Assembly: GCF_963678195.1 (NCBI RefSeq)
Contig: NZ_OY782759.1
Coordinates: 868,001-932,000, forward strand
DNA: 64,000 nt
Reading direction: 5' to 3'
Source: an uncultured Hyphomonas sp.
Lineage (GTDB): Bacteria; Pseudomonadota; Alphaproteobacteria; Caulobacterales; Hyphomonadaceae
Shown here: in pieces, positions 37,237 to 44,806 of the stretch
Numbering within the stretch: the first letter of the stretch is position 1
Layout: each line of letters opens with the position of its first letter
Position numbers and translations under genes: made by a program
Notes under the pieces: model-generated
The model's input: only the letters and a program-made list of their open reading frames with translations
What the model was told of the DNA's origin: nothing
Database searches by the model: none

Positions 37237-38043
37237 ATGGCCGCCCCATCGATCGCCCTGATCGGGGCAGGCCGGATGGGCGCCGCGCTCGCCAGCGGCT
37301 GGCTGTCCGGACGGGGCAAGCCCGACATCCGCATCCAGGATCCGAAGCCGTCTGAAACCGTCACCGCCTGGGCTGAGGCTGGCAAGATCGCGCTGAACCC
37401 TGAGCCGGAGCCGGTGGACGTGCTGGTCATCGCGGTGAAGCCGCAGCTCTTCCCGAAGATGGCCGAGAGTCTGAAGCCATGGATCGGGCCGCAGACGCTG
37501 GTCCTCTCCATCATGGCCGGGACGCGTCTCAAACAGCTGACCGAGCGCCTCGGCACAGGTCATGTCATCCGGGTCATGCCAAACACGCCCGGAGCTATCG
37601 GCAAGGGCGTCTCAGTCATGGCGAAGTCCGATATAGTCATGGCGAAGCAGCTCGAAATCGCCGGAAAACTGCTGAAGCCGCTGGGCGAAGTTATCGGTCC
37701 GGTCGACGAGAAACACATGTCTGTTGTCACCGGCCTTTCCGGCAGCGGCCCGGCCTATGTGTTCCTGATGGCCGAAGCAATGGCCGATGCCGCAATGGCA
37801 GAGGGCCTGCCGGCTGACCTCGCCGAACAGCTTGCCGCGCTCACCATCGAAGGGGCTGCGGCCCTGATGGTGCAGTCCGACGAGGCGCCAAGCGCTCTCA
37901 GAAAAGCGGTTACCTCACCCGGCGGCACCACCCAGGCGGCCCTTGACATCCTCATGGATGAGGGTGGGATGCCTATCCTGATGCGAAAGGCTATCCGCGC
38001 CGCTGCGAACCGCGACCGGGAGCTGTCTCGCGACACCGATTAG
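37237..38043 (+). CDS. proC: Pyrroline-5-carboxylate reductase
   Basis: Last step of proline synthesis, reducing pyrroline-5-carboxylate with NAD(P)H. 268 residues. The Rossmann motif is at the N-terminus (IALIGAGRMGAALASGWLSG), VIRVMPNTPGAIGKGVSVMA follows, and the signature SGSGPAYVFLMAEAMADAAM with the C-terminal VTSPGGTTQAALDILMDEGG is intact. It lies 4 bases after the YbjN gene and 15 bases before a TetR-like gene on the same strand. Confidence 0.95.
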   Translation: MAAPSIALIGAGRMGAALASGWLSGRGKPDIRIQDPKPSETVTAWAEAGKIALNPEPEPVDVLVIAVKPQLFPKMAESLKPWIGPQTLVLSIMAGTRLKQLTERLGTGHVIRVMPNTPGAIGKGVSVMAKSDIVMAKQLEIAGKLLKPLGEVIGPVDEKHMSVVTGLSGSGPAYVFLMAEAMADAAMAEGLPADLAEQLAALTIEGAAALMVQSDEAPSALRKAVTSPGGTTQAALDILMDEGGMPILMRKAIRAAANRDRELSRDTD

Positions 38044-38058
38044 GAGTGAAACAGCACC

Positions 38059-38715
38059 ATGGAGGCGGAGACTGGCGACATCGTCGAACTGGGCCTCCTC
38101 GCCGCGCTGCGCCTCGCTCAGGACACGCCCTGGGGCGACATCACCCTGTCTGCCATCGCTGAAGAGACCGGCCTGCCGCTGAGCGAGTTCTACGGCGTCA
38201 CGCGCGACGACCTCGCCAATGCCTTCGACGCGTATTTCGACCGGGCCATGTCCGCAGAAGGCCCGCCGGGCGGGGATTCCCCGCGCGAGCGCCTGTTTGA
38301 TGTCATCATGCTGCGCTTCGAGGCGATGGAGGACCACCGCGCGGGTGCCGTGGCGCTGATGCGGGACCGGGAACGCACGCCGCGCCTGTTGCTGCGCCTG
38401 CCGGCACACAGGGCTGCCAGCGCGCACTGGGCGCTTGCCTCGGCTGGCCTCGACGATGACAGCGGCGCCCCGCTGGGCCTGAAGATCGCCGCCATTGCGT
38501 TCGTCATCGCACAGACCGAGCGCGCCTGGCGCAAGGACAGGAATGGCGACTTCGCCCTCACCATGGCCGCGCTGGACAAGGCCCTGCGCGCCGCGGAAGC
38601 GCGGATGCTGCGGCTGAAGAAATACATACCCAAAAAATCAAAGAGCGGGCCGGAAGAGCCCGACGATGCGGAGGAAACCCATGAGCCGACCCGGCCTCGA
38701 CACCAATCCCCTTGA
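38059..38715 (+). CDS. TetR-like regulator
   Basis: 218 residues. The N-terminal 55 residues look like a TetR HTH (LAALRLAQDTPWGDITLSAI, then AEETGLPLSEFYGVTRDDLA), with FYGVT replacing the usual FYxHF. The remaining helices include GLKIAAIAFVIAQTERAWRK. It could also be read as a COQ9-like helical protein, which shares the TetR fold; the basic tail (KKYIPKKSKS) is unusual for a repressor. The 3' end overlaps the start of the kinase-like gene by 35 bases, suggesting coupling. Confidence 0.65.
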   Translation: MEAETGDIVELGLLAALRLAQDTPWGDITLSAIAEETGLPLSEFYGVTRDDLANAFDAYFDRAMSAEGPPGGDSPRERLFDVIMLRFEAMEDHRAGAVALMRDRERTPRLLLRLPAHRAASAHWALASAGLDDDSGAPLGLKIAAIAFVIAQTERAWRKDRNGDFALTMAALDKALRAAEARMLRLKKYIPKKSKSGPEEPDDAEETHEPTRPRHQSP

Positions 38716-39766
38716 GCTTACGCCGGACTGGTTCAACCAGCTTTTCGAAGAAATAGGCATCGATGCGGAGGTCTCCGGCCTCACCGCCAAGTCTATCGGT
38801 ACCGGACAGATCGGCGAAAATGTCCGTTTCGTCTTCAACTATGCCCGCAAGGGGGATGACGCGCCGGCGACGCTGGTCGGGAAATTCCCATCGGGCAGCG
38901 ATGCCAGCCTGATGACGGCCAAGATGCTTGGCCACTACGAGCGTGAGGTGAATTTCTACCGGACTTTCCCGAAAGTGGCGGGACGCATCACGCCGGAGGC
39001 GCTCTACACCGACTACGACCCCGAAACGAACCGCTTCGCCCTGATCATGGAAGACATGGCCCCGTCCGAGCAGGGGGACCAGCTGGCCGGGTGCGGTGTG
39101 GCGGATGCCGAACGGGCGTTGGATGCCGCGGCGATCCTGCACGCGGCCTACTGGAATAATGAGTCCCTCGATACCTATCCCTGGTTGCAGGGCACCAGCG
39201 TGGCGCCGCCCCCGGCAATGAGCCCGGAACAGGTTGCCATGCTGTGGACCGGCTTCAAGGATCGCTATGGTGCGTCTCTCACGCCGGATGTCATCGAAGT
39301 GGGGGACGCCTATGCCGAGGCCTTGCCGCGCATGCAGCTGGAGCAGGGGGAAGGGCCATTTGCTCTGACGCATAATGACTATCGCCTGGACAATATGCTG
39401 TTCGGCAAACCGGGCGCGCCGAAACCTCTGGCCGTGGTGGACTGGCAAACGGCGGGCAAGGGCGCGCCGGCCAGCGATGTGGCCTATTTCATCGGCGCCG
39501 GCCTGACACGGGAAGACCGGCCAAAGCATGAGCAGGCCCTGCTGCGCTATTATCATGCCCGGCTGCAGGAAGAGGGCGTCACGAATTATGATTTCGACGC
39601 GCTCTATGACGATTACCGCTACACATGTTTCTACGGCATGTCGGTGGCATTCGGGGCGGCAATGCTGGTCAAGCAGACGGAGCGCGGCGACCAGATGTTC
39701 CTGACCATGTTGCGTCGTCACGCGGCGCAGGCGCGGGACAATAATGCTCTCGAATTGCTGCCCTGA
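38681..39766 (+). CDS. Phosphotransferase-family (EcKinase/APH-like) protein
   Basis: 361 residues. Small-molecule kinase fold: IGTGQIGENVRFVFNYARKG with a nucleotide-binding loop, ATLVGKFPS with the ATP-contacting Lys, the catalytic loop FALTHNDYRLDNMLF (HxDxxxxN form, here HNDYRLDN) and AVVDWQTAGKGAPASDVAYF, where D plays the metal-binding DFG role. Closest by pattern to ecdysteroid-kinase-like and aminoglycoside-phosphotransferase-like families, which act on hydroxylated lipids or other alcohols. ATG 38681 follows GAGGA by 5 bases. Confidence 0.83.
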   Translation: MSRPGLDTNPLELTPDWFNQLFEEIGIDAEVSGLTAKSIGTGQIGENVRFVFNYARKGDDAPATLVGKFPSGSDASLMTAKMLGHYEREVNFYRTFPKVAGRITPEALYTDYDPETNRFALIMEDMAPSEQGDQLAGCGVADAERALDAAAILHAAYWNNESLDTYPWLQGTSVAPPPAMSPEQVAMLWTGFKDRYGASLTPDVIEVGDAYAEALPRMQLEQGEGPFALTHNDYRLDNMLFGKPGAPKPLAVVDWQTAGKGAPASDVAYFIGAGLTREDRPKHEQALLRYYHARLQEEGVTNYDFDALYDDYRYTCFYGMSVAFGAAMLVKQTERGDQMFLTMLRRHAAQARDNNALELLP

Positions 39767-39873
39767 CGCCGCAGATTTTTCTCAATCGTGTAATGTTTCC
39801 TGCAGAGTCTCGCCCGGTGTGCCGGGGCGGAACAGGTTTCCAAACATCCTCCTAATGCCCAACCGCAAAGTCT

Positions 39874-39887
39874 CGTAACGGGTTACG
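39874..39887. promoter_or_regulatory. Palindrome upstream of sciP
   Basis: CGTAAC-GG-GTTACG is a perfect inverted repeat about 85 bases before the sciP start. The region 39767-39972 otherwise holds no gene and must contain the sciP promoter. The bound factor is unknown. Confidence 0.4.
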
Positions 39888-39972
39888 CGTGGGCTTAAGG
39901 CGAAGCGCGTAGTGTCCATATTCCGGGCTCTCCAGAAGGAGTGCCTGCCCTCTATTGGAAGATGGTGTGGAT

Positions 39973-40245
39973 ATGGAACAGCAGAATGCAAAACCGACGA
40001 GCGTGAAAGGCCCGGATGGCCAGAAGCTCACTATGGCGGATCTCCCGTCGCCGAACATTTCCCGTTGGGTCACGCGCCGCAAGGCTGAAGTGGTCGCCGC
40101 AGTTGCCGGTGGCCTGCTGAGCCGCAAGGCCGCCTGCGACCGTTACAATCTGACGGATGAAGAGTTCGAAGGCTGGGAGCGTCTCTACCTGCGTCACGGC
40201 ACCAAAGGCCTGCGCACGACCCGCCTGCAACAGTATCGCCGCTAG
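39973..40245 (+). CDS. sciP: SciP, small CtrA-inhibitory protein (DUF1153)
   Basis: 90 residues. Strong match to SciP: GPDGQKLTMADLPSPNISRW, then RRKAEVVAAVAGGLLSRKAA and GLRTTRLQQYRR at the end. In Caulobacter, SciP represses CtrA-activated genes in G1 cells by contacting CtrA and DNA. ATG 39973 gives the family N-terminus; upstream TTG and GTG codons are in frame but unneeded. It sits directly before the fliF operon, as in Caulobacter. ctrA itself is 4.6 kb downstream. Confidence 0.93.
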   Translation: MEQQNAKPTSVKGPDGQKLTMADLPSPNISRWVTRRKAEVVAAVAGGLLSRKAACDRYNLTDEEFEGWERLYLRHGTKGLRTTRLQQYRR

Positions 40246-40252
40246 GCCGCTG

Positions 40253-40267
40253 TTAAACCCAAATTTA
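40253..40267. promoter_or_regulatory. Candidate CtrA site ahead of fliF
   Basis: TTAA (40253-40256), 7 bases, then TTTA (40264-40267): one mismatch from the CtrA consensus TTAA-N7-TTAA. It is about 60 bases before the fliF ATG, and a further GTTAAC lies at 40278-40283. CtrA control of fliF operons is known in Caulobacter; here it is inferred. Confidence 0.45.
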
Positions 40268-40327
40268 CGGGCGCCCCGTTAACTCTGGCGAAAGCATCCG
40301 GAATCCTCCGGGTGGCGGGAGTCCAGT

Positions 40328-40990
40328 ATGGCGCACGTAGCAACCGGTATTTCGCGCGGCGCGACGCCTTCCACACGGGCGCTCGCGTTCGCGGCGTGTG
40401 CGGTGGCCCTCGGCCTGCTTGCCTGGCGCGGTAGCGAGGTGATGAGCCGCGCGCCCATGTCGCCCGGTCCGCTTTCCCAGTCTGAAGCCTCTCTTCTCTC
40501 CGTGGCCGAAGCCATGGCGGGGCAGGGGCATGTCCGCATTTCCCTTGTGCGCCAGCCGGGCGGCGTCCGGCAGGTCTTGTTGCTGGTCGACACCAAGGCC
40601 GGCGTGGATGAGGCGGCGCTCTCAAATACGATTTCCCTAGCTGCCGGGCTCGACGCTGCCAAGGGCGAGCGTGTCGATCTTCAGCGTGTCGCCTTTGCGC
40701 CGGGCGTGAGCAGCGCGCCTTTGCCTCGCGACTGGGCCGAGCTGTCTCTGCTGGCCTTGCTGGCCGGACTTTCCGGCTGGATCGGGTTCAGGTCCGACCG
40801 CCGGGAAGAGGCGCCGGTCGAGCTGATGCAGGAAACGCTGCCCGCGCGCATGACTGCGCAATCTGCTGAACCGGCCGTTCGCCCCGCGCCGATACGTGAC
40901 GATGATGCCGCCGACCTTGCCCGCCGGGATCCCGGCCGTGCTGCCGACGTGGTCCGAGCCTGGATGAGCGGCAATGGAGGCAATGCATGA
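40328..40990 (+). CDS. fliF: Miniature FliF (flagellar MS-ring protein, reduced)
   Basis: 220 residues against about 550 for usual FliF. Helix 1 is near residues 17-34, helix 2 near 139-156. Between them, RISLVRQPGGVRQVLLLVDT and LAAGLDAAKGERVDLQRVAF match the end of the FliF periplasmic region (usually AVGFDxxRGDxVxVxxxPF). The cytoplasmic tail has ADLARRDPGRAADVVRAWMS, the FliG-binding helix pair. There is no space upstream for ring-building motifs 1 and 2, since sciP ends 82 bases before. The stop overlaps fliG by 4 bases (ATGA). Identity rests on tail motif, topology and operon position. Confidence 0.78.
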   Translation: MAHVATGISRGATPSTRALAFAACAVALGLLAWRGSEVMSRAPMSPGPLSQSEASLLSVAEAMAGQGHVRISLVRQPGGVRQVLLLVDTKAGVDEAALSNTISLAAGLDAAKGERVDLQRVAFAPGVSSAPLPRDWAELSLLALLAGLSGWIGFRSDRREEAPVELMQETLPARMTAQSAEPAVRPAPIRDDDAADLARRDPGRAADVVRAWMSGNGGNA

Positions 40991-41919
40991 GCGCGCTCGC
41001 AATCGCCCGAAACGAAACACCGGCCGATGGCCTGATGCGGTCTGCACGCCTGATGCGGGCCCTCGGCCCGGATGCCGCGCCGATCTGGGCGGAACTCTCC
41101 AAATCCGAAGTCCAGACGCTGACGGCCGCGATGGACACGCTCGGCCCGTCGCCGGAGGGTGAAACCGAGGCGGTTTCGCAGTTCATGGAAGCGCACCGCC
41201 GCCTGCGCCAGCCGGCCGAGTCCGGTGCATCGGTCTGGCGGCGCCTGGCAGATGCCGGAACGGAGACGTTGGCTGGCCTCTTTACGGATGAGCATGCCCA
41301 GACCGTGGCGCTGGTCCTGTCGCGCCTGCCGGGCGAAACCTCCGCGCGGCTCTTACGGGCTCTGCCGCCCCGGCTGGCGATTGACGCCATGCAGCGGCTT
41401 CTCAATCTTGGCCCAGTCCATCCGGCGGCCCTGTCTGCGTTTGAGGTCCGGCTCGAAGCAATCCTGTCCGCGCATGCGGGGGGTGGCCAGGCAAACGGGC
41501 ATGAACGCGTTGCCCGTATCTTCGACCGTCTCGACAGCCGGTCCGAAAAGACTTTCCTTGCCGCGCTCGACCATGCTGCACCGGGGGCGGGCGAGAAGGT
41601 ACGCGCGCTGATGTTCACTTTCGACGATCTGACCGGTCTCGACGCGGCGGGGCTGCAGACCCTGCTGTCGGCGGCCGATCGTGCGGTGCTGGTTGTGGCA
41701 CTGAAAGGTGCGCGTCCGGATACGTCTGCCGTCTTCTTTGCGAACATGACCCAGCGCGCCGGCGACCTGCTGCGTGAAGAAATTGCCTCGCTCGGCCCGA
41801 TCCGCCGCAGCGAAATCGAAACCGCCCGGCAGGAACTGGTCGAGCTCGCCCGCACGCTTATCCAGCGCGGTGATATCCGAGCCGATGGCCAGGTCGAAGA
41901 TGATGAACTGGTCGACTGA
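40987..41919 (+). CDS. fliG: Flagellar motor switch protein FliG
   Basis: 310 residues, slightly short. The middle-domain motif is DEHAQTVALVLSRLPGE (EHPQT form with A for P). The C-terminal torque domain is clear: ALMFTFDDLTGLDAAGLQTL, LVVALKGARPDTSAVFFANM, then QRAGDLLREEIASLGPIRRS and TARQELVELARTLIQRGDI. FliG sits on FliF and takes force from the stator. It overlaps fliF by 4 bases and fliH by 1 base, so the four motor genes form one tightly coupled operon. Confidence 0.92.
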   Translation: MSALAIARNETPADGLMRSARLMRALGPDAAPIWAELSKSEVQTLTAAMDTLGPSPEGETEAVSQFMEAHRRLRQPAESGASVWRRLADAGTETLAGLFTDEHAQTVALVLSRLPGETSARLLRALPPRLAIDAMQRLLNLGPVHPAALSAFEVRLEAILSAHAGGGQANGHERVARIFDRLDSRSEKTFLAALDHAAPGAGEKVRALMFTFDDLTGLDAAGLQTLLSAADRAVLVVALKGARPDTSAVFFANMTQRAGDLLREEIASLGPIRRSEIETARQELVELARTLIQRGDIRADGQVEDDELVD

Positions 41920-42338
41920 TGCAGCGCGCCGTCAAATCCCTCCAAGCATTCGACTTCCGCAGCGACTTCAACCCGCAGCCCGAGCCGGAAGTGGCCGCAC
42001 CGCCGGTTGAGGATAAGATCACACTATCAGCGCCGGACCTTGCCATGCTGCTGACAGAAGCGCGCGCTGAGGCCCATGCGGCGGCCATGTCGCTCAGGCA
42101 TGATGAACAGGCTGCCCGCCTGAAGCAGCTGACAGAGAACCTGACCGAAGCGCTGGCGAATCTTGTATCTCTGGCCCAGCATCTGGAATCGAGCGCCTAT
42201 TCGGACGGTTTCCGGCAGTCGGCCCTGCGCCTCGTCACGGCAACGGCGCAGCGGATCGTGGACGGACAGGGAGACCTGTTTGCACAAAGCCGGGAATTCA
42301 GCCAGAACTCCACTCCGACCGAGAAGGATGGATCATGA
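41919..42338 (+). CDS. fliH: FliH/FlbE-like flagellar export regulator, short
   Basis: 139 residues. N-terminal proline-rich part (FDFRSDFNPQPEPEVAAPPV), then a long helix (LTEARAEAHAAAMSLRHDEQ, KQLTENLTEALANLVSLAQH). FliH normally binds the export ATPase FliI and FliN through this sort of helix, and is about 200 residues or more. The C-terminal globular part looks reduced. In Caulobacter the gene at this place is flbE. Assigned mainly by operon position and helix character. Start overlaps fliG by 1 base and stop overlaps fliN by 4. Confidence 0.75.
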   Translation: MQRAVKSLQAFDFRSDFNPQPEPEVAAPPVEDKITLSAPDLAMLLTEARAEAHAAAMSLRHDEQAARLKQLTENLTEALANLVSLAQHLESSAYSDGFRQSALRLVTATAQRIVDGQGDLFAQSREFSQNSTPTEKDGS

Positions 42339-42601
42339 CCAAGCCTGCCAATCCTGCCCTGCAGAAAACCCTCATGGATGTGCCCGTGCGTGTGGACGTG
42401 GTGCTGGGTGAAGTGCGCATGCCGATGGAAGATCTGGTCGCCATGGCCCCTGAAGACGTTGTCGCGCTGGAACGGCGGACGGATGAACCGGTCGAGATCT
42501 ATGTGTCCGACCGGCTGATGGCGCGCGGGCGCCTTGTTGTTGCCGATGGGCAACTGGGCGTCACCCTGTCTGAGATCGTCGACTCGCGCGAAGCCGCCTG
42601 A
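42335..42601 (+). CDS. fliN: Flagellar switch protein FliN
   Basis: 88 residues, the SpoA/FliN domain only. LMDVPVRVDVVLGEVRMPME, EDVVALERRTDEPVEIYVSD, and LMARGRLVVADGQLGVTLSE match the FliN core that builds the C-ring and docks export substrates. Family members often have a longer N-terminus; the short form is common in alphaproteobacteria. Last gene of fliF-fliG-fliH-fliN; flhF follows after a 213-base gap with its own likely promoter. Confidence 0.92.
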   Translation: MTKPANPALQKTLMDVPVRVDVVLGEVRMPMEDLVAMAPEDVVALERRTDEPVEIYVSDRLMARGRLVVADGQLGVTLSEIVDSREAA

Positions 42602-42619
42602 TCGCGGGAAAATCCATGG

Positions 42620-42721
42620 TTAACAATGCGTTGCAGCCTGTCGCAGATGGCGCTGCATGAACGGGCTGTTTGCCTGTTCCGAATTCGGCAATTCCTAACG
42701 CCGGAGAGGAATTTGTTAACC
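42620..42721. promoter_or_regulatory. flhF upstream region with TTAAC-type half-sites
   Basis: The gene-free stretch 42602-42814 holds TTAACAATGCGTTGC (42620-42634) and TTAACC (42716-42721), both resembling CtrA half-sites, and an AT-richer patch just before flhF. No clear sigma-54 box was found. Binding is inferred. Confidence 0.35.
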
Positions 42722-42814
42722 TTTAGACGACACTAATGGTTACGGGAGAGTATGGCCCGTTCGCGTCTGGGGCGCGGGGAAGGCGGGCCTGTTCGAGAGT
42801 AAGGACGCCGCCGT

Positions 42815-43825
42815 ATGCGTATGAAGATGTTCGCCGCCGAGACCTTCGAGGCTGCCAAGGCGATGATTTTTGCCGAGATGGGTGCCGATGCGGTGATCCT
42901 GTCCGAGCGCGAAATCGATGGCGGTGTGGAAGTACGGGCTGCGGTCGACAAGATGGGCGGCGTCGGCATGGTGCCGAACGAGCCGCTGTTCATGCGCGAT
43001 GCACGCGGCGGCGGGCATGGCCGCGGTACCGAAAACCCGCTGTATAGCCGCGTGCGCGATGCGCTGAGCTGGCACGGGGCACCGAAGCGCTTTGCGGACC
43101 GCGTCGCGGCCGAAGGCGCCGGCCGCATTCAGAAACTGAGCGATCCGGAAGAGGCCATCGCTGAAGGCCTCGCCCGTATCGTAACCTGCGATCCGCTGCC
43201 TGCGCGCCTCAATCACGATATCGTTCTGGTCGGCCCGCCCGGGCATGGCCGCACCGCGACTGCGGCAAAGCTGACCCGCCGCGCTGCCATGGCGCGCGCC
43301 GAGGTCGCCCCCGTGGCGGCTGACCTTGATGGCACCGCTGGTGGGGACCAGCTGGCTGCCTATCTGGAACTGGAAAAGGGCCAGATCCGCACCTGTCATT
43401 CGCCGGACACCCTGTTCGCAACGCTGAAATCGCTGAAATCCGAAAACCGCCGCTGCGTGATCGACCTGCCGGCAATCAACCCGTTTGATGATGATGACAT
43501 GGCCAGCCTGCAGGACCTGATCTCTGTCATCCGTGCCGAGCCCGTTCTGGTCATGTCAGCTGAAGGTCACCCCGACGATCAGCTGGAAGCGGCCCGTGGT
43601 TTCGCCCGTGCGGGCATCAAGCGGGCCATTCTGACCAAACTCGATGTTGTCCGAAGGAGGGGCGGGGCCATATCTGCCCTGTCGTCGGCCGGCATTGCCT
43701 TCTCACATCTTGCCGTCACGCCGTTTATCGGCGGCGGGCTGGTACCGGCAGCGCCCATGCGCCTTGCCGCCCTGTTGATGGAAGACGCCCCGGGCGACGT
43801 GATCGCCCTGAAAGGAGCCGCGTAA
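42815..43825 (+). CDS. flhF: FlhF-like SRP-type GTPase with altered P-loop
   Basis: 336 residues. FlhF directs flagellar placement at the pole. The N-terminal B domain begins MRMKMFAAETFEAAKAMIFA and is intact. In the GTPase domain the P-loop reads GPPGHGRTAT (residues 140-149): Arg 146 replaces the essential Lys. The DTAGR element is replaced by DLPAI, while the TKLD base-recognition motif is kept. So GTP turnover should be weak or lost. flhG follows after 4 bases, the standard pair, which supports the identity. Confidence 0.82.
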   Translation: MRMKMFAAETFEAAKAMIFAEMGADAVILSEREIDGGVEVRAAVDKMGGVGMVPNEPLFMRDARGGGHGRGTENPLYSRVRDALSWHGAPKRFADRVAAEGAGRIQKLSDPEEAIAEGLARIVTCDPLPARLNHDIVLVGPPGHGRTATAAKLTRRAAMARAEVAPVAADLDGTAGGDQLAAYLELEKGQIRTCHSPDTLFATLKSLKSENRRCVIDLPAINPFDDDDMASLQDLISVIRAEPVLVMSAEGHPDDQLEAARGFARAGIKRAILTKLDVVRRRGGAISALSSAGIAFSHLAVTPFIGGGLVPAAPMRLAALLMEDAPGDVIALKGAA

Positions 43826-43829
43826 TCCA

Positions 43830-44672
43830 ATGAGTTTCATGATGCGCAAATCGCAGGAACGTCCGGCACCGCGGCCTACACCGCGGCGGGTGGAACCTGC
43901 CTCGATCATTGCTGTTGCGAGCGGGAAGGGCGGCGTCGGCAAGACGTTCATGGCCATCACGCTGGCCTCAGCCTTCGCCCAGGCCGGGAAACGGACCTTG
44001 CTGGTGGATGGTGACCTTGGCCTCGCCAATGTCGATGTCCAGCTCGGGATCGCCCCGGAGACTGACCTTGCCGCCGTGATCGCCGGCTGGGTCGAGCTCG
44101 ACGATGCGGTTACGCCCGTTGATGGCGGCGCCGCCGATGGTGGGTTCGATGTGTTGCCGGGCCGGTCAGGCTCTGGTGCGCTGGCGGAACTGCCGCCGGA
44201 AGAAGTTGCCCGTCTCGCGGCCGGATTGTCCGCGCTGGCCCTGCAATATGACCAGGTCGTTTTGGACCTGGGCGCCGGGATCGAGGCGAACTGCATGCGG
44301 CTTGCCCGTGCTGCCGACAAGGCCCTGATGGTGATTACTGACGAGCCGACATCGATGACCGACGCTTACGCCTTCATCAAAGTGCTGCGGGGTTATGCGC
44401 CGAATGTCGAGCCGGTGATTTGCATCAATCAGGCTGACAGCCGCGCCGCCGGGCAGCGGACCTATGAGGCCATTGCCCGGGCCTGCCAGACATTCCTTGG
44501 CTTCCGCCCGCATCTCGCTGGTGTGGTGATCCGCGACCCGAAGGTCCGCGACGCGATCCGTTGCCAGAAAACACTGATTTCCACAGATCCTCAGGCTCAG
44601 CCGATCCAGGATGCCATTGCGATCAGCCAGATGCTGATCGGGAATGCTCAGGCGGCGGAGTTGGGAAATTAA
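43830..44672 (+). CDS. flhG: FlhG/FleN (MinD-like ATPase)
   Basis: 280 residues. Limits flagellar number together with FlhF. The deviant Walker A is VASGKGGVGKTFMAITLASA; Walker A' and the following LLVDGDLGLANVDVQLGIAP are standard for FlhG; VVLDLGAGIEANCMRLARAA is the switch II region, and VITDEPTSMTDAYAFIKVLR is a family signature. The C-terminus is amphipathic. Unlike its partner FlhF, its nucleotide site is complete. Start ATG 43830, four bases after the flhF stop. Confidence 0.92.
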   Translation: MSFMMRKSQERPAPRPTPRRVEPASIIAVASGKGGVGKTFMAITLASAFAQAGKRTLLVDGDLGLANVDVQLGIAPETDLAAVIAGWVELDDAVTPVDGGAADGGFDVLPGRSGSGALAELPPEEVARLAAGLSALALQYDQVVLDLGAGIEANCMRLARAADKALMVITDEPTSMTDAYAFIKVLRGYAPNVEPVICINQADSRAAGQRTYEAIARACQTFLGFRPHLAGVVIRDPKVRDAIRCQKTLISTDPQAQPIQDAIAISQMLIGNAQAAELGN

Positions 44673-44702
44673 TCTGTGTGAAGATTTGGGGGATTTCGCG
44701 GG

Positions 44703-44794
44703 GAATCGCAGGGCTCTGTTAACTAGTGTTAAAGAAACAGCCTATAGGATTCTCAGAGTTAATAAAAACGACTAGCTTGTCGTTAGGCTGATTC
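44703..44794 (+). promoter_or_regulatory. ctrA upstream region with GANTC and TTAA sites
   Basis: Three GANTC sites lie at 44703, 44748 and 44790, the target of the CcrM methylase that times ctrA in Caulobacter. TTAA-N6-TTAA (44719-44732) resembles a CtrA box with a spacer one base short, and another GTTAA follows at 44758. The region is AT-rich. Autoregulation and methylation control are inferred from the known Caulobacter promoter. Confidence 0.6.
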
Positions 44795-44806
44795 GGGAGA
44801 CGACAC

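Noticed and set aside
38059-38715. COQ9 ubiquinone protein, suggested by ubiK nearby
   Set aside because: The HTH-like N-terminus fits TetR better, and the COQ9 lipid-binding pattern was not seen.
40788-41945. 385-codon open frame antisense to fliF/fliG
   Set aside because: Ser/Arg-rich low-complexity translation; fliG on the other strand is clear.
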